A DNA stretch of 64,000 nt from the NCBI GenBank assembly GCA_945787015.1, contig CALZGM010000010.1:37375-101374 (forward strand), written 5' to 3'. Positions 6,931 through 16,856 of the stretch are shown in pieces (within the stretch, counting starts at the first letter, position 1; the number at the start of each line of letters is the position of its first letter). Source of the DNA: an uncultured Roseburia sp. (lineage in GTDB: Bacteria; Bacillota; Clostridia; Lachnospirales; Lachnospiraceae). The notes below the pieces were generated by a model, which was not told the origin of the DNA, did no database searches, and saw nothing but the letters and a program-made list of their open reading frames with translations. The position numbers were made by a program, and so were the translations under genes.

Positions 6931-9567
6931 TTATTTGTTTGCAATAGCTGCCTGAGCTGCTGCTAATCTTGCGATTGGTACACGGAATGGTGAACATGAT
7001 ACATAGTCCAAACCAATCTTGTGGCAGAATTCTACGGAAGAAGGATCTCCGCCGTGCTCTCCACAGATACCAACATGAAGTTTTGGATTAACCGGTTTAC
7101 CAAGCTTGATTGCTGTTTCCATTAACTTACCAACACCTGTCTGGTCAAGTTTTGCAAATGGATCATTCTCGAAAATCTTAGCATCATAGTAAGCATTTAA
7201 GAACTTACCTGCATCGTCACGAGAGAAACCGAATGTCATCTGTGTTAAGTCATTTGTACCGAAGCAGAAGAAGTCAGCTTCTGTAGCGATTTCATCAGCT
7301 GTAAGAGCAGCTCTTGGAATCTCAATCATAGTACCAACTTCGTACTCTAATTCAACGCCTGCTGCTGCGATTTCAGCATCTGCTGTCTCAACAACGACTT
7401 TCTTAACGTATTTTAATTCTTTCACTTCACATACAAGTGGAATCATAATTTCCGGTTTTACTGTCCAGTCAGCATGTTCTTTCTGAACTTCGATAGCTGC
7501 ACGGATAACAGCCTTAGTCTGCATCTTAGCAATTTCAGGATAAGTAACTGCAAGACGGCATCCTCTGTGACCCATCATTGGGTTAAATTCATGTAAGGAA
7601 GTAATAATTGCCTTGATATCTTCTACGGATTTACCCTGAGCATCTGCAAGTTTCTTGATATCTTCTTCTTCTGTAGGAACAAACTCATGAAGAGGTGGAT
7701 CCAGGAAACGAATAGTAACCGGGTTACCTTCCAGAGCTTCATATAATGCCTTGAAGTCTCCCTGCTGATATGGAAGAATCTTTTCAAGAGCAGCTTCTCT
7801 TTCTTCTACTGTATCTGCACAGATCATCTCACGGAATGCAGCAATTCTGTCTTCCTCGAAGAACATATGCTCTGTACGGCAAAGACCGATACCTTCTGCA
7901 CCAAGCTCACGAGCTTTCTTAGCATCTGCAGGAGTATCTGCATTTGTACGAACCTTTAATGTACGATATTTGTCAGCCCAAGCCATTACACGTCCAAATT
8001 CACCAGCGATGGAAGCATCAACTGTTGGAATTAAACCAGCGTAGATGTTACCTGTTGTTCCATCGATAGAGATTTCAGAACCTTCTACGAATGTCTGTCC
8101 TGCTAATGTAAATTTCTTATTTTCTTCATCCATGTTGATTTCGCCACAACCGGATACACAGCAGGTACCCATACCACGAGCAACTACGGCTGCGTGTGAT
8201 GTCATACCACCACGAACAGTTAAGATACCCTGAGATACTTTCATACCTGTGATATCTTCCGGAGATGTTTCAAGACGTACTAATACGACTTTTTCTCCTC
8301 TTGCAGCCCAGCTTTCAGCGTCTTCAGCTGTAAATACAACTTTACCGCAAGCAGCACCCGGAGATGCACCAAGACCTTTTCCGATTGGTGTAGCAGCTTT
8401 TAATGCAGCAGCATCGAACTGTGGATGTAATAATGTATCTAAGTTACGAGGATCGATCATAGCAACTGCTTCTGCTTCTGTCTTATGTCCTTCATCAACA
8501 AGGTCACAAGCAATCTTTAATGCAGCCTGAGCGGTTCTCTTACCGTTACGGCACTGTAACATGTATAATTTCTTGTTTTCTACAGTGAATTCCATATCCT
8601 GCATGTCATGGTAGTGGTTCTCAAGGATATCACATACCTTAACAAATTCATCATATGCTTCTGGGAATTCTTTTTCCATCTGAGCGATTGGCATTGGAGT
8701 ACGAACACCGGCTACAACGTCTTCACCCTGAGCGTTAATTAAGAATTCACCCATAAGTTTCTTCTCACCTGTAGCAGGGTCACGGGTAAATGCAACACCT
8801 GTACCGGATTCATCGTTTAAGTTACCGAATACCATAGGCATTACGTTAACTGCTGTTCCCCAAGAATATGGGATATCGTTATCTCTTCTGTATACGTTTG
8901 CACGTGGGTTGTCCCATGAACGGAATACAGCTTCGATTGCTAATTTCAACTGTGTAACAGGGTCAGATGGGAAATCTTCTCCTAACTGGTTCTTGTATTC
9001 AGCCTTGAACTGTTCTGCTAATGTCTTAAGGTCAGCAGCAGTAAGTTCGATATCAAACTGAACACCTTTCTCTGCTTTCATCTTGTCGATAAGCTGTTCA
9101 AAATACTTCTTACCAACTTCCATAACTACGTCAGAGAACATCTGAATGAAACGTCTATATGAGTCATATACGAAACGCTCAAATTTTGGATCTGGGTTGC
9201 CGGCGATCATTGCTTCTACTACTTCGTCATTTAAACCAAGGTTTAAGATGGTATCCATCATACCAGGCATAGAAGCTCTTGCACCTGAACGAACAGATAC
9301 TAATAAAGGATTCTTAAGATCCCCAAATTTCTTTCCGTTGATCTCTTCCATTTTCTTAACGCCTTCCATAGCCTGAGCCATGATTTCGTCGTTAATCTTA
9401 CGGCCATCTTCATAGTACTGTGTACAAGCCTCTGTTGTGATTGTGAATCCCTGTGGTACAGGAAGTCCGATACTTGTCATTTCTGCAAGGTTAGCACCTT
9501 TACCACCGAGCAGGTTACGCATGGTCATGTCGCCTTCGCTAAACATATACACCCATTTGTTTGCCAT
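6931..9567 (-). CDS. ppdK: Pyruvate, phosphate dikinase
   Basis: A full-length 878-residue PPDK that interconverts pyruvate + ATP + Pi with PEP + AMP + PPi. In anaerobic Clostridia it often acts in glycolysis or gluconeogenesis using PPi. The N-terminal ATP-grasp part begins VYMFSEGDMTMRNLLGGKGANLAEM. The central swivelling domain has the phosphohistidine motif GGMTSHAAVVARGMG, and the C-terminal PEP/pyruvate barrel has GICGEHGGDPSS with the catalytic Cys. It follows the glyS unit but has a separate promoter (9663-9690) and terminator. TAGGAGGAATTAAAA precedes the ATG. Confidence 0.97.
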   Translation of the reverse strand: MANKWVYMFSEGDMTMRNLLGGKGANLAEMTSIGLPVPQGFTITTEACTQYYEDGRKINDEIMAQAMEGVKKMEEINGKKFGDLKNPLLVSVRSGARASMPGMMDTILNLGLNDEVVEAMIAGNPDPKFERFVYDSYRRFIQMFSDVVMEVGKKYFEQLIDKMKAEKGVQFDIELTAADLKTLAEQFKAEYKNQLGEDFPSDPVTQLKLAIEAVFRSWDNPRANVYRRDNDIPYSWGTAVNVMPMVFGNLNDESGTGVAFTRDPATGEKKLMGEFLINAQGEDVVAGVRTPMPIAQMEKEFPEAYDEFVKVCDILENHYHDMQDMEFTVENKKLYMLQCRNGKRTAQAALKIACDLVDEGHKTEAEAVAMIDPRNLDTLLHPQFDAAALKAATPIGKGLGASPGAACGKVVFTAEDAESWAARGEKVVLVRLETSPEDITGMKVSQGILTVRGGMTSHAAVVARGMGTCCVSGCGEINMDEENKKFTLAGQTFVEGSEISIDGTTGNIYAGLIPTVDASIAGEFGRVMAWADKYRTLKVRTNADTPADAKKARELGAEGIGLCRTEHMFFEEDRIAAFREMICADTVEEREAALEKILPYQQGDFKALYEALEGNPVTIRFLDPPLHEFVPTEEEDIKKLADAQGKSVEDIKAIITSLHEFNPMMGHRGCRLAVTYPEIAKMQTKAVIRAAIEVQKEHADWTVKPEIMIPLVCEVKELKYVKKVVVETADAEIAAAGVELEYEVGTMIEIPRAALTADEIATEADFFCFGTNDLTQMTFGFSRDDAGKFLNAYYDAKIFENDPFAKLDQTGVGKLMETAIKLGKPVNPKLHVGICGEHGGDPSSVEFCHKIGLDYVSCSPFRVPIARLAAAQAAIANK

Positions 9568-9662
9568 TTTTAATTCCTCCTAATATTTATATCTTCTAAG
9601 TATGAGAGAATCAGATTCTCCATAATCAGCAATTTTATGTCCGCCTCAAAGCGCACACATCC

Positions 9663-9690
9663 ATAATATCACAATTTTACCAATTGGCAA
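9663..9690 (-). promoter_or_regulatory. Promoter of ppdK
   Basis: On the minus strand TTGCCA (9690-9685) and TATTAT (9668-9663) are 16 bp apart, leaving a leader of about 90 nt before the start. No recognisable riboswitch or T-box motif is seen in that leader. Confidence 0.55.
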
Positions 9691-9747
9691 CCATTATTTT
9701 CTCTTATTTGACACTTTTTTTGTTCATATTTCACAATTTAAAACAAC

Positions 9748-9764
9748 GTTTCATATTATGAAAC
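9748..9764. promoter_or_regulatory. 17-bp palindrome upstream of ppdK
   Basis: GTTTCATATTATGAAAC is a perfect inverted repeat with 7-bp arms, about 60 bp upstream of the ppdK -35 box and beyond the glyS terminator. Its position and symmetry fit a dimeric transcription factor site, but no known consensus is recognised. The rest of the roughly 300-bp gap between 9568 and 9868 is AT-rich and holds only the ppdK promoter and the glyS terminator. Confidence 0.35.
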
Positions 9765-9821
9765 TCTCGCTACTAAGTTGTCGCAATTCACAACTATTTT
9801 TTACTATTTATCAATAAATTC

Positions 9822-9856
9822 TGAAAAAAAAGCCAACCGGCTAAATGCCGATTGAC
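9822..9856 (-). terminator. Terminator of the era-glyS unit
   Basis: CCAACCGGC (9833-9841) pairs with GCCGATTGA (9847-9855) apart from one mismatch. On the minus strand it is followed by GGCTTTTTTTTCAG. Confidence 0.8.
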
Positions 9857-9868
9857 CTTTCTTTTTTC

Positions 9869-11266
9869 TTACCATTCAAACTTCTTTGCAAAGTAAGCAT
9901 CTAATTCTTCGATTTTAATTCTTTCCTGTTCCATCGTATCACGGTCACGTACGGTTACGCATCCGTCTGTCTCTGAATCAAAGTCATAGGTAACACAGAA
10001 TGGTGTACCGATTTCATCCTGTCTTCTGTAACGTTTACCAATGTTTCCTCTGTCATCAAATTCACAATTATATTTCTTAGAAAGTCCCGCAAATACTTTT
10101 TCTGCGCCTTCGTTTAATTTCTTTGATAGAGGAAGCACACCAATCTTAACCGGTGCTAATGCCGGATGGAAATGAAGAACTGTTCTCATATCCGGTTTTT
10201 CTTCAGTTCCGATGTTCTCCTCATCATAAGCTGCACATAAAAATGCCAGTACGACACGGTCTGCACCAAGGGATGGCTCTACAACATATGGTACATAACG
10301 CTCATTCTTCTCATCATCAAAATAGCTCATATCCTGTCCGGATACATTCTGATGCTGGGTTAAATCATAGTCTGTTCTGTCAGCGATACCCCATAATTCG
10401 CCCCATCCAAATGGGAATAAGAATTCAATATCGGTTGTTCCTTTACTGTAGAAACACAATTCTTCCGGCGAATGGTCACGAAGACGCATTTCATCTTCTT
10501 TGATACCGAGAGATAATAACCAGTCACGGCAGAAGCCTCTCCAATACTGGAACCACTCTAAATCTGTACCCGGCTCACAGAAGAATTCCAGTTCCATCTG
10601 CTCAAACTCACGGGTACGGAACGTAAAGTTACCCGGTGTAATCTCGTTACGGAAGGATTTACCAATCTGTCCGATACCGAATGGAATTTTCTTTCTGGAT
10701 GTTCTCTGAACATTCTTAAAGTTTACGAAAATACCCTGAGCAGTTTCCGGTCTTAAGTATACAGTATTTTTGGCATCTTCTGTAACACCCTGGAAGGTTT
10801 TAAACATCAGGTTAAACTGACGGATATCAGTAAAATTGTGTTTTCCACAGGTTGGACATGGTACGTTGTGTTCCTCAATGAAATTCTTCATTTCTTCCTG
10901 TGACCATGCATCTACAGAACCTTCTAATGTAATGTTATTTTCTTCGCAATAGTCTTCAATTAATTTGTCTGCACGGAAACGTTCATGACATTCCTTACAA
11001 TCCATCAGCGGGTCAGCGAAACCGCCAAGGTGACCGGAGGCAACCCATGTCTGCGGATTCATTAAAATCGCACAGTCTACACCAACGTTGTATGGATTTT
11101 CCTGAATAAATTTCTGCCACCATGCTCTTTTTACATTATTTTTCAACTCCACACCAAGATTACCGTAATCCCAGGTATTTGCAAGTCCTCCATAGATTTC
11201 TGAACCCGGATATACAAATCCTCTTGATTTTGCCAGTGCTACAATTTTTTCCATTGACTTTTCCAT
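9869..11266 (-). CDS. glyS: Glycine--tRNA ligase, dimeric type
   Basis: A 465-residue class II aminoacyl-tRNA synthetase charging tRNA-Gly. It is the single-chain alpha2 form, not the bacterial alpha2beta2 form, as is usual in many Firmicutes. Visible landmarks are the N-terminal [19 protein letters not shown], motif 2 ([25 protein letters not shown]), the class-II active-site region [12 protein letters not shown] and the C-terminal anticodon-binding segment with [19 protein letters not shown]. Cysteine pairs (DCKECHERF and CPTCGKH) form the family's zinc-like insertion. It starts 21 nt after the lipoprotein gene's stop and is probably co-transcribed with it. Confidence 0.96.
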   Translation of the reverse strand: MEKSMEKIVALAKSRGFVYPGSEIYGGLANTWDYGNLGVELKNNVKRAWWQKFIQENPYNVGVDCAILMNPQTWVASGHLGGFADPLMDCKECHERFRADKLIEDYCEENNITLEGSVDAWSQEEMKNFIEEHNVPCPTCGKHNFTDIRQFNLMFKTFQGVTEDAKNTVYLRPETAQGIFVNFKNVQRTSRKKIPFGIGQIGKSFRNEITPGNFTFRTREFEQMELEFFCEPGTDLEWFQYWRGFCRDWLLSLGIKEDEMRLRDHSPEELCFYSKGTTDIEFLFPFGWGELWGIADRTDYDLTQHQNVSGQDMSYFDDEKNERYVPYVVEPSLGADRVVLAFLCAAYDEENIGTEEKPDMRTVLHFHPALAPVKIGVLPLSKKLNEGAEKVFAGLSKKYNCEFDDRGNIGKRYRRQDEIGTPFCVTYDFDSETDGCVTVRDRDTMEQERIKIEELDAYFAKKFEW

Positions 11267-11287
11267 AATTAATTTCCTCGCATTTCT

Positions 11288-11905
11288 CTATTTATATATG
11301 ATATAAGTATATTTATCAGATTCCAGCGATGGGTTTTCCTCATCGCGAATAGATACGGTATCTTTTGCTGTTACGGTTACATTCTCCGTAGAAACATACA
11401 GGATTTTTCCGCCAACCTTCACATCAGTATTTGCTCCGATAATCACTACATGTAATTTTTCAGATTCTAAAATCTCTGATTTGGCTGCGGTTCCTACAAT
11501 CTCGCCCTTCTCCACCTTTGAAAAAGAGGTATCAAATTTATACCCGGCCGCATAAGCCTCCGCTACAGTTCCCTGATATAACGGAATGTCCGTAAAGTTA
11601 CTGTAATCTGCTATCGATTTGAACTCCATTTTTAATTTTGCTACATCCTCTTCGATAGCAAATGAAGTTAAAGTTACGGAATCCACTTCATGTTTTTTAT
11701 TATAAGTATCAATTGCATCCTCAGCAAACGATTTAAAATCCTCTTCAGTATAGTAGGATTTATCAAAGGCTTCCACGTCGATGCTTTGCACCTTTCCCTT
11801 TTTCCCTACGATAAGAATCGTTTCATCACTGTCAGTAGCACCACACCCGGCAAACATGCAGGTAAACATGCATAAAGCCAACAACATGCATCCGAATTTC
11901 TTCAT
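11288..11905 (-). CDS. Putative lipoprotein of unknown function
   Basis: A secreted, membrane-anchored protein of about 205 residues. The N terminus has a basic start, a hydrophobic stretch and a lipobox ending FAGC, so signal peptidase II should cleave before Cys. The ATG at 11905 is chosen because TTGGAGTG lies at normal distance; an in-frame GTG nine bases further upstream overlaps that ribosome site. The mature part is rich in acidic residues and beta-strand patterns, with no enzyme motif recognised. It sits between recO and glyS, spaced 99 nt and 21 nt. The family is not known to me; a cell-surface or stress-sensing role would be a guess. Confidence 0.75.
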   Translation of the reverse strand: MKKFGCMLLALCMFTCMFAGCGATDSDETILIVGKKGKVQSIDVEAFDKSYYTEEDFKSFAEDAIDTYNKKHEVDSVTLTSFAIEEDVAKLKMEFKSIADYSNFTDIPLYQGTVAEAYAAGYKFDTSFSKVEKGEIVGTAAKSEILESEKLHVVIIGANTDVKVGGKILYVSTENVTVTAKDTVSIRDEENPSLESDKYTYIIYK

Positions 11906-12004
11906 ACGAAACACTCCAATCTATTTCGGTTAATCTAGCCCATTATACCCTTTTCGTCACATGATTTCAACTGAAAAAACGTGAAATACGATGATTTCGT
12001 AAAA

Positions 12005-12748
12005 TCAAGTGATTTCTTCCAATATCTTCAATGATTTGAACGAATGATTAAGATACAGATGCAGATATTCATCCAGCATCCTGCGCAATTCCGATAATAC
12101 CGTATCAGAAACAGCAAAGGTAAAGAGCTTCGTGATATCCGAAGAAATGATATACTGCATCGTATACACCGTTGATTCCGTCATCTTCCATGCATCCTCC
12201 GCTTTCTTTTTACAGTCCGCACAAAGCATACCGCCTTTTCTTACCGAAAAATAAAACAGCTGCTCCTTCTTTCCGCAGGAAAGACAACCAAACACATTTG
12301 GTGCTTCCCCGTTTACCGCTAATGCCTTTAATTCAAAAATCGCTCTCACCAGACGGTTATCGTAACTGTTGCTCTCCAATGCCCTAAGACTTTGGTACAG
12401 AAGCTTTAGCATTTCTTTTTCATCATTATTTTCTTGACAGTAATAATCAGAAAACTCCAAAAAATAAAATCCGTAGTAAGCTGCCTCCGGATCAAGCGCC
12501 AGTTCCCTGAAATAATTGGAAACAGATGCTTTTGCAAGCGTATATGTAGAACGTCCCTCAAAGAGTTCAAACTCGCCAAAAGAAAAAGGATTGGTTGCAG
12601 CTAAAAGCTGGCTGTTTGGCCGGCGCGCCCCACGGGCAAAAGCTGTAATCTTCCCTCTTTCCTTGGTTAGCAGCGTTATTCTTTTATCATACTCACCTAT
12701 TGGCATGGCACTTAACACCAGCCCCGTCACGATTAGGTTTGCTCCCAT
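12005..12748 (-). CDS. recO: DNA repair protein RecO
   Basis: A 247-residue RecO, which with RecR loads RecA onto SSB-coated single-stranded DNA in the RecFOR pathway. The N-terminal OB fold has the typical TGLVLSAMPIGEYDKRITLLTKERGKI pattern in broken form (for example VLSAMPIGEYDKRITLL). The C-terminal helical part carries a zinc finger, CLSCGK...CADCKK. The start overlaps the small yqzL-like gene by 56 nt, suggesting translational coupling. It lies between era and glyS, the conserved Firmicutes order. Confidence 0.93.
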   Translation of the reverse strand: MGANLIVTGLVLSAMPIGEYDKRITLLTKERGKITAFARGARRPNSQLLAATNPFSFGEFELFEGRSTYTLAKASVSNYFRELALDPEAAYYGFYFLEFSDYYCQENNDEKEMLKLLYQSLRALESNSYDNRLVRAIFELKALAVNGEAPNVFGCLSCGKKEQLFYFSVRKGGMLCADCKKKAEDAWKMTESTVYTMQYIISSDITKLFTFAVSDTVLSELRRMLDEYLHLYLNHSFKSLKILEEIT

Positions 12749-12842
12749 CCGGTTCTACTTCCTGCTTTTCTCTTTCTTTACAAAATTTCAAATAATCTTC
12801 CACCCTTCCGGTGGTGACAAAGTGCTTCCAGGTTTCCTCCAA
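12693..12842 (-). CDS. YqzL-like small protein between era and recO
   Basis: A 49-codon gene read from TTG at 12842, with GGAGG nine bases upstream. The peptide begins MEETWKHFVTTGRVEDYLKF, matching the pattern of the small YqzL family (W-x-x-F-x-x-TG-x-x-x-x-Y-L) found between era and recO in Firmicutes. It is basic and charged at the C terminus and runs 56 nt into recO in another frame. Family function is unknown. No ATG start is available; the TTG with a strong ribosome site decides the start. Confidence 0.7.
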   Translation of the reverse strand: MEETWKHFVTTGRVEDYLKFCKEREKQEVEPDGSKPNRDGAGVKCHANR

Positions 12843-12901
12843 AAGTTCCTTCCTCCATTTCCTTCTTTTGATAGAAATAGAATCTCCAACAGAGAAAAAC
12901 C

Positions 12902-13810
12902 TTATACCTCGTCCTTGTTGTAACCAAAATTTTTCATCAGATAATCGCTGTCACGCCAGTCCTTTTTCACCTTCACCCAAAGCTTTAAATTCACCTTTGC
13001 ATCCAGCATATGCTCGATTTCATAGCGGGCATTGGTGCCGATTTTCTTTAGCATGGCACCGCCTTTTCCGATAATAATTCCCTTATGGGAATCCCGTTCG
13101 CAGACAATGGTCGCATCTATATCAAAAAAATTCTGGCCTTTTCTCTGCTTCATCTGGTCAATATATACCGCAATACCATGCGGAATTTCATCATCTAATG
13201 CATGCAGCGCCTTTTCACGGATAATTTCAGCCACAATTGCACGCTCCGGTTGGTCGGTAATCGTATCTTCGTCATAGAATTGTGGTCCGTAAGGAAGATA
13301 TTTAAAAATCATATCAATGACTGCGGGGAGATTTTGTGCTCGTAATGCAGACACCGGAATGATTTCTGCAAAGTCGTAAACCTTACGATAGGTATCGATG
13401 TATTCAAGAACCTTTTCCTTTTCTACGGTGTCTACCTTATTAATAATCAGTATAACCGGTGTATCTACTTTCTTCAGCTGCTCAATAATGTGCTGCTCAC
13501 CGGCACCGATAAAATTTGACGGCTCGACCAGCCACAAAATAACATCTACCTCGCTTAAGGTGCGCTCTGCCACATTTACCATGTATTCGCCCAGCTTATT
13601 TTTCGCCTGGTGAATTCCCGGCGTATCCAAAAAAACAATCTGGCCCCGTTCCATGTCTGTATAAACCGTCTGGATACGATTACGGGTGGTCTGCGGCTTT
13701 TTGGAAGTAATGGCTATTTTCTGACCAATCAAATGATTCATTAAAGTGGACTTTCCCACGTTCGGACGTCCGATTAAGGTTACAAATCCGGATTTAAAAT
13801 TGTTTTCCAT
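12902..13810 (-). CDS. era: GTPase Era
   Basis: A 302-residue GTPase needed for 16S rRNA maturation and 30S assembly. The G domain has G1 GRPNVGKST (residues 14-22), G3 DTPGIHQ and G4 NKVD. The C-terminal KH RNA-binding domain includes IIGKGGAMLKKIG and ends at NFGYNKDEV. Length is normal for Era. It lies 21 nt downstream of the M16 protease gene and is followed by yqzL and recO, so these probably form one transcript. Confidence 0.97.
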   Translation of the reverse strand: MENNFKSGFVTLIGRPNVGKSTLMNHLIGQKIAITSKKPQTTRNRIQTVYTDMERGQIVFLDTPGIHQAKNKLGEYMVNVAERTLSEVDVILWLVEPSNFIGAGEQHIIEQLKKVDTPVILIINKVDTVEKEKVLEYIDTYRKVYDFAEIIPVSALRAQNLPAVIDMIFKYLPYGPQFYDEDTITDQPERAIVAEIIREKALHALDDEIPHGIAVYIDQMKQRKGQNFFDIDATIVCERDSHKGIIIGKGGAMLKKIGTNARYEIEHMLDAKVNLKLWVKVKKDWRDSDYLMKNFGYNKDEV

Positions 13811-13831
13811 GTATTTCCTCTCGTTGTATGA

Positions 13832-16741
13832 CTAATATAAATTTTTTAATTCTTTAAATAATGTCTTTTCCTGCTTCAGCTTCTCTTCATTTCCAACAAC
13901 GCAGATATTCTGCTCGTCAAGTACCGAAGCCACCAAATCCTTTAAGTTACGGATATCGGCATCCGTCGCTCCGATGACCTGGTCACGTTCCTTTTGTAGT
14001 TCCTCAAAGGTCAGCCCCTGCAAATAAGCTGTCATGGAACGTTCCCCTTTTGCAAACGGATTCATCGGCGTATCCATCTCACTAATGGTTCCGATAATAT
14101 ATTTGGTCATTTCATGCTCATCCGCCGTAAACTGTTCCAAGAAAGCCGGAATGCCATCATAAACCTCGTTGGTTTTGCTTAAGTTCGGATCACGGTAGGA
14201 TACAAAATACATATCACCGTTTCGCATACAACCATTCATACAGCCATATGCTCCTCCTTTTACACGCACCTGATTCCAAAGATAATCATAGCCTAAAACC
14301 ACCTTTAAAATACGAAGTGCTCCCTGATAGTTAAAACCATGCGCCCGGTAATTACCGGCTCTTGCTACATACTGCACCTGGGAAGCATCCATAAATCCCT
14401 CGTTCTTCTGTGTAAAGGTAAATTCTGCTGCCGGTCCGATGCCTTCGCCTTCCTTCAGTTTTTCCTTCACATCCAAAATCTGTGCCTCGGCTGTTTGATA
14501 GTCCTCTTTACTACAGGTTACACTGACAAGCAGTCTTTCCTTTGTAAAAATCTGATTTGTAAGAGAGGTAAGTTTTTCTATCAGCATGTGTTTTTTTGTT
14601 TCAAAATCTGCTTCTATCTCATCCACAACGCGATAGAGTTTGATGCTGTTTCTATATGCAGCTGTCTTTGAGAAATAGCTCATTGCACGGGTGGATGCCA
14701 CAGAGTGTCCGGCACCGCTTAATGCCATCTGTAATCTCGCCTTCAACTCAGCTAAGATTTCACGCAGACGTTTTTCATCCTCCAAGCGTGAAGTAAGCAC
14801 CATCTCTTCCACCAGTTTTATCGCATCCGGTAATTTATCCGTCAACGCCTTCGTGCGGACCTCAAACATCGCTTTTACGTCATCTTTATCCGTAACACTC
14901 GGATAAAGTCCCATGGTAGTGCTCACTCCACCGGTATGGAAATTCACCTCATCGGCAAAGTCTGCATAAGAATAAGATTCTGTATCCACATAGCCTAACA
15001 CGGACTTTAAGATACCGATATATGGAAGATCCTCTTCCGGAATATCCTTCATATCAAACAAAAGTGCCAGATAAACGATTCCGTTTGTAAACATTTCATG
15101 ATGCATCACCATCGTATCGCCAATGAAATGTTCTTCATTCGAAAACGGCATAGCTGCTTTTTTCATATCGGCTCTTTCGAGCATTGGTATCTTGTCCAAA
15201 TCCTCTTTTGGTGACGGCTCCTCCTGATAGGCTGCAAGCTGCTTTGTCTCTTCTACCAACCGTTTGATTTCTTCTTCGCTTAGGTTTTCCTTATATGCTT
15301 TCAGTTTCTGCTCCAATGCGGCCTCGTTCTCTGCATTTAAGCCTTTTTTCGGCTCTACGATGACAACAGAAGCATGGGTATTCCAAAGGAAGTATTTTTG
15401 AATCAGTTCTTCAAAATAATTTGTTTCTACCTGCTTTCTTAAATAAGCATAAACCTCGTTTGCCTCCAGATGTAAAAATGCAGCCGAATCGTCATATAAC
15501 CAGCTTTCCAGACACTGAATACCGTAGAGAAGTCCTCTCGGTGAAGAACCATAATCTGCTTCGCGATAGCGGAACTCCGCACTGTTGATTCCTGCCAGAA
15601 GCGATTTTTTATTCAAGCCTTCTTTTACAAGCTGCTCTAAGGTCTCTCTGATAATGCTTAAGAACCGCTCTTTATCCGATGCATTTGCATTTTTTGCAAT
15701 GATACTAAAGGTCGGCTGTTTGATACTGCTGTCATAGCCGCCACTAATCTCACTGCCGATTCCCGCATCCGTAAGTGCTTTTTTAATCGACGCACCCGGT
15801 GCTCCAACTAATACATAATCTAAAATATCAAATGCCTGATACAGTTTGGCATCCAAGGTCGTTCCCAGCACCAGGTTGTAAGACAGATAGGTGTTATCCT
15901 CTTCGGATTCCCCGGAGGAAATGGAGTAGTTTTTAGTAAGCTCTACCGGTGTCGCAAACGCTTCCTGAGTTTTAATATCTGAATCCGGCTCTGTTTTTTC
16001 ATAATGACATAAATATGCTTCATCCAGCCACTGCAGGCGCTCTTCCACATCCATGTCTCCGTACAGGTAGATGTAGGAATTACTCGGATGGTAGTATCTG
16101 CGGTGGAAGTTTAAGTATTCTTCATACGTAAGGTCCGGAATGCATTCCGGATCACCGCCGGACTCATTTACATAGCAGGTATCCGGAAACAGGGAGTTTA
16201 AAATCTGTCTGCTTAAGACATCATCTGCGGAAGAAAATGCCCCTTTCATTTCGTTATATACGACACCATTAATAGTGATTGGACTATCTTCGTCTTCCAG
16301 CTCGTAATGCCAGCCTTCCTGCTTGAAGATTTCCTGATATTTATAAATATTCGGATGGAATACTGCATCCATATAAACGCTCATCAGATTAGAAAAATCC
16401 TTGTCGTTGCAGCTGGCTACCGGATAGATGGTCTTGTCCGGATAAGTCATCGCATTTAAAAAAGTATTTAAAGAACCCTTTGCCAGTTCAATAAATGGAT
16501 CCTTTACCGGGTATTTTTCGGAACCGCACAATACCGTGTGCTCAATGATATGCGCTACACCGGTGGAATTCTCGGTCGGTGTACGGAACCCAATCATAAA
16601 TACCTTATTCTCATCATCGTTACTGATGACTGCGATTCTGGCACCGCTTTTCTTATGCCGAAGCACCAGCCCTTTTGCATTTAAATCACCTAAATTTTTC
16701 TGTTCTTCTACTTCATAAGCAGATAACTCTTTTACGTTCAT
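13832..16741 (-). CDS. Insulinase-family zinc protease (M16C, PreP-like)
   Basis: A protein of 969 residues from the chosen ATG at 16741, which has AAAAGGAAATAG upstream; an in-frame ATG at 16768 lacks a ribosome site. The inverted zinc motif HIIEH is at residues 64-68, and the third ligand Glu lies in NEMKGAF. The size and four-domain layout fit the M16C presequence-peptidase branch that degrades peptides inside a closed chamber. No signal peptide is visible, so it is probably cytoplasmic. It heads the era-yqzL-recO unit. Confidence 0.92.
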   Translation of the reverse strand: MNVKELSAYEVEEQKNLGDLNAKGLVLRHKKSGARIAVISNDDENKVFMIGFRTPTENSTGVAHIIEHTVLCGSEKYPVKDPFIELAKGSLNTFLNAMTYPDKTIYPVASCNDKDFSNLMSVYMDAVFHPNIYKYQEIFKQEGWHYELEDEDSPITINGVVYNEMKGAFSSADDVLSRQILNSLFPDTCYVNESGGDPECIPDLTYEEYLNFHRRYYHPSNSYIYLYGDMDVEERLQWLDEAYLCHYEKTEPDSDIKTQEAFATPVELTKNYSISSGESEEDNTYLSYNLVLGTTLDAKLYQAFDILDYVLVGAPGASIKKALTDAGIGSEISGGYDSSIKQPTFSIIAKNANASDKERFLSIIRETLEQLVKEGLNKKSLLAGINSAEFRYREADYGSSPRGLLYGIQCLESWLYDDSAAFLHLEANEVYAYLRKQVETNYFEELIQKYFLWNTHASVVIVEPKKGLNAENEAALEQKLKAYKENLSEEEIKRLVEETKQLAAYQEEPSPKEDLDKIPMLERADMKKAAMPFSNEEHFIGDTMVMHHEMFTNGIVYLALLFDMKDIPEEDLPYIGILKSVLGYVDTESYSYADFADEVNFHTGGVSTTMGLYPSVTDKDDVKAMFEVRTKALTDKLPDAIKLVEEMVLTSRLEDEKRLREILAELKARLQMALSGAGHSVASTRAMSYFSKTAAYRNSIKLYRVVDEIEADFETKKHMLIEKLTSLTNQIFTKERLLVSVTCSKEDYQTAEAQILDVKEKLKEGEGIGPAAEFTFTQKNEGFMDASQVQYVARAGNYRAHGFNYQGALRILKVVLGYDYLWNQVRVKGGAYGCMNGCMRNGDMYFVSYRDPNLSKTNEVYDGIPAFLEQFTADEHEMTKYIIGTISEMDTPMNPFAKGERSMTAYLQGLTFEELQKERDQVIGATDADIRNLKDLVASVLDEQNICVVGNEEKLKQEKTLFKELKNLY

Positions 16742-16856
16742 GTTTCTATTTCCTTTTCTTATCAGCATGTTGCCGGTTATTCTATCTATTCTGTAGTTTT
16801 TACAGGATACCTATACTCCATTCTATCATTATTAAATTTGAAATGCTATCCTAAGT

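Noticed and set aside
11267-12004. Glycine riboswitch or T-box before glyS
   Set aside because: glyS follows the lipoprotein gene by 21 nt, and the 99-nt gap further upstream shows no conserved riboswitch or T-box core.
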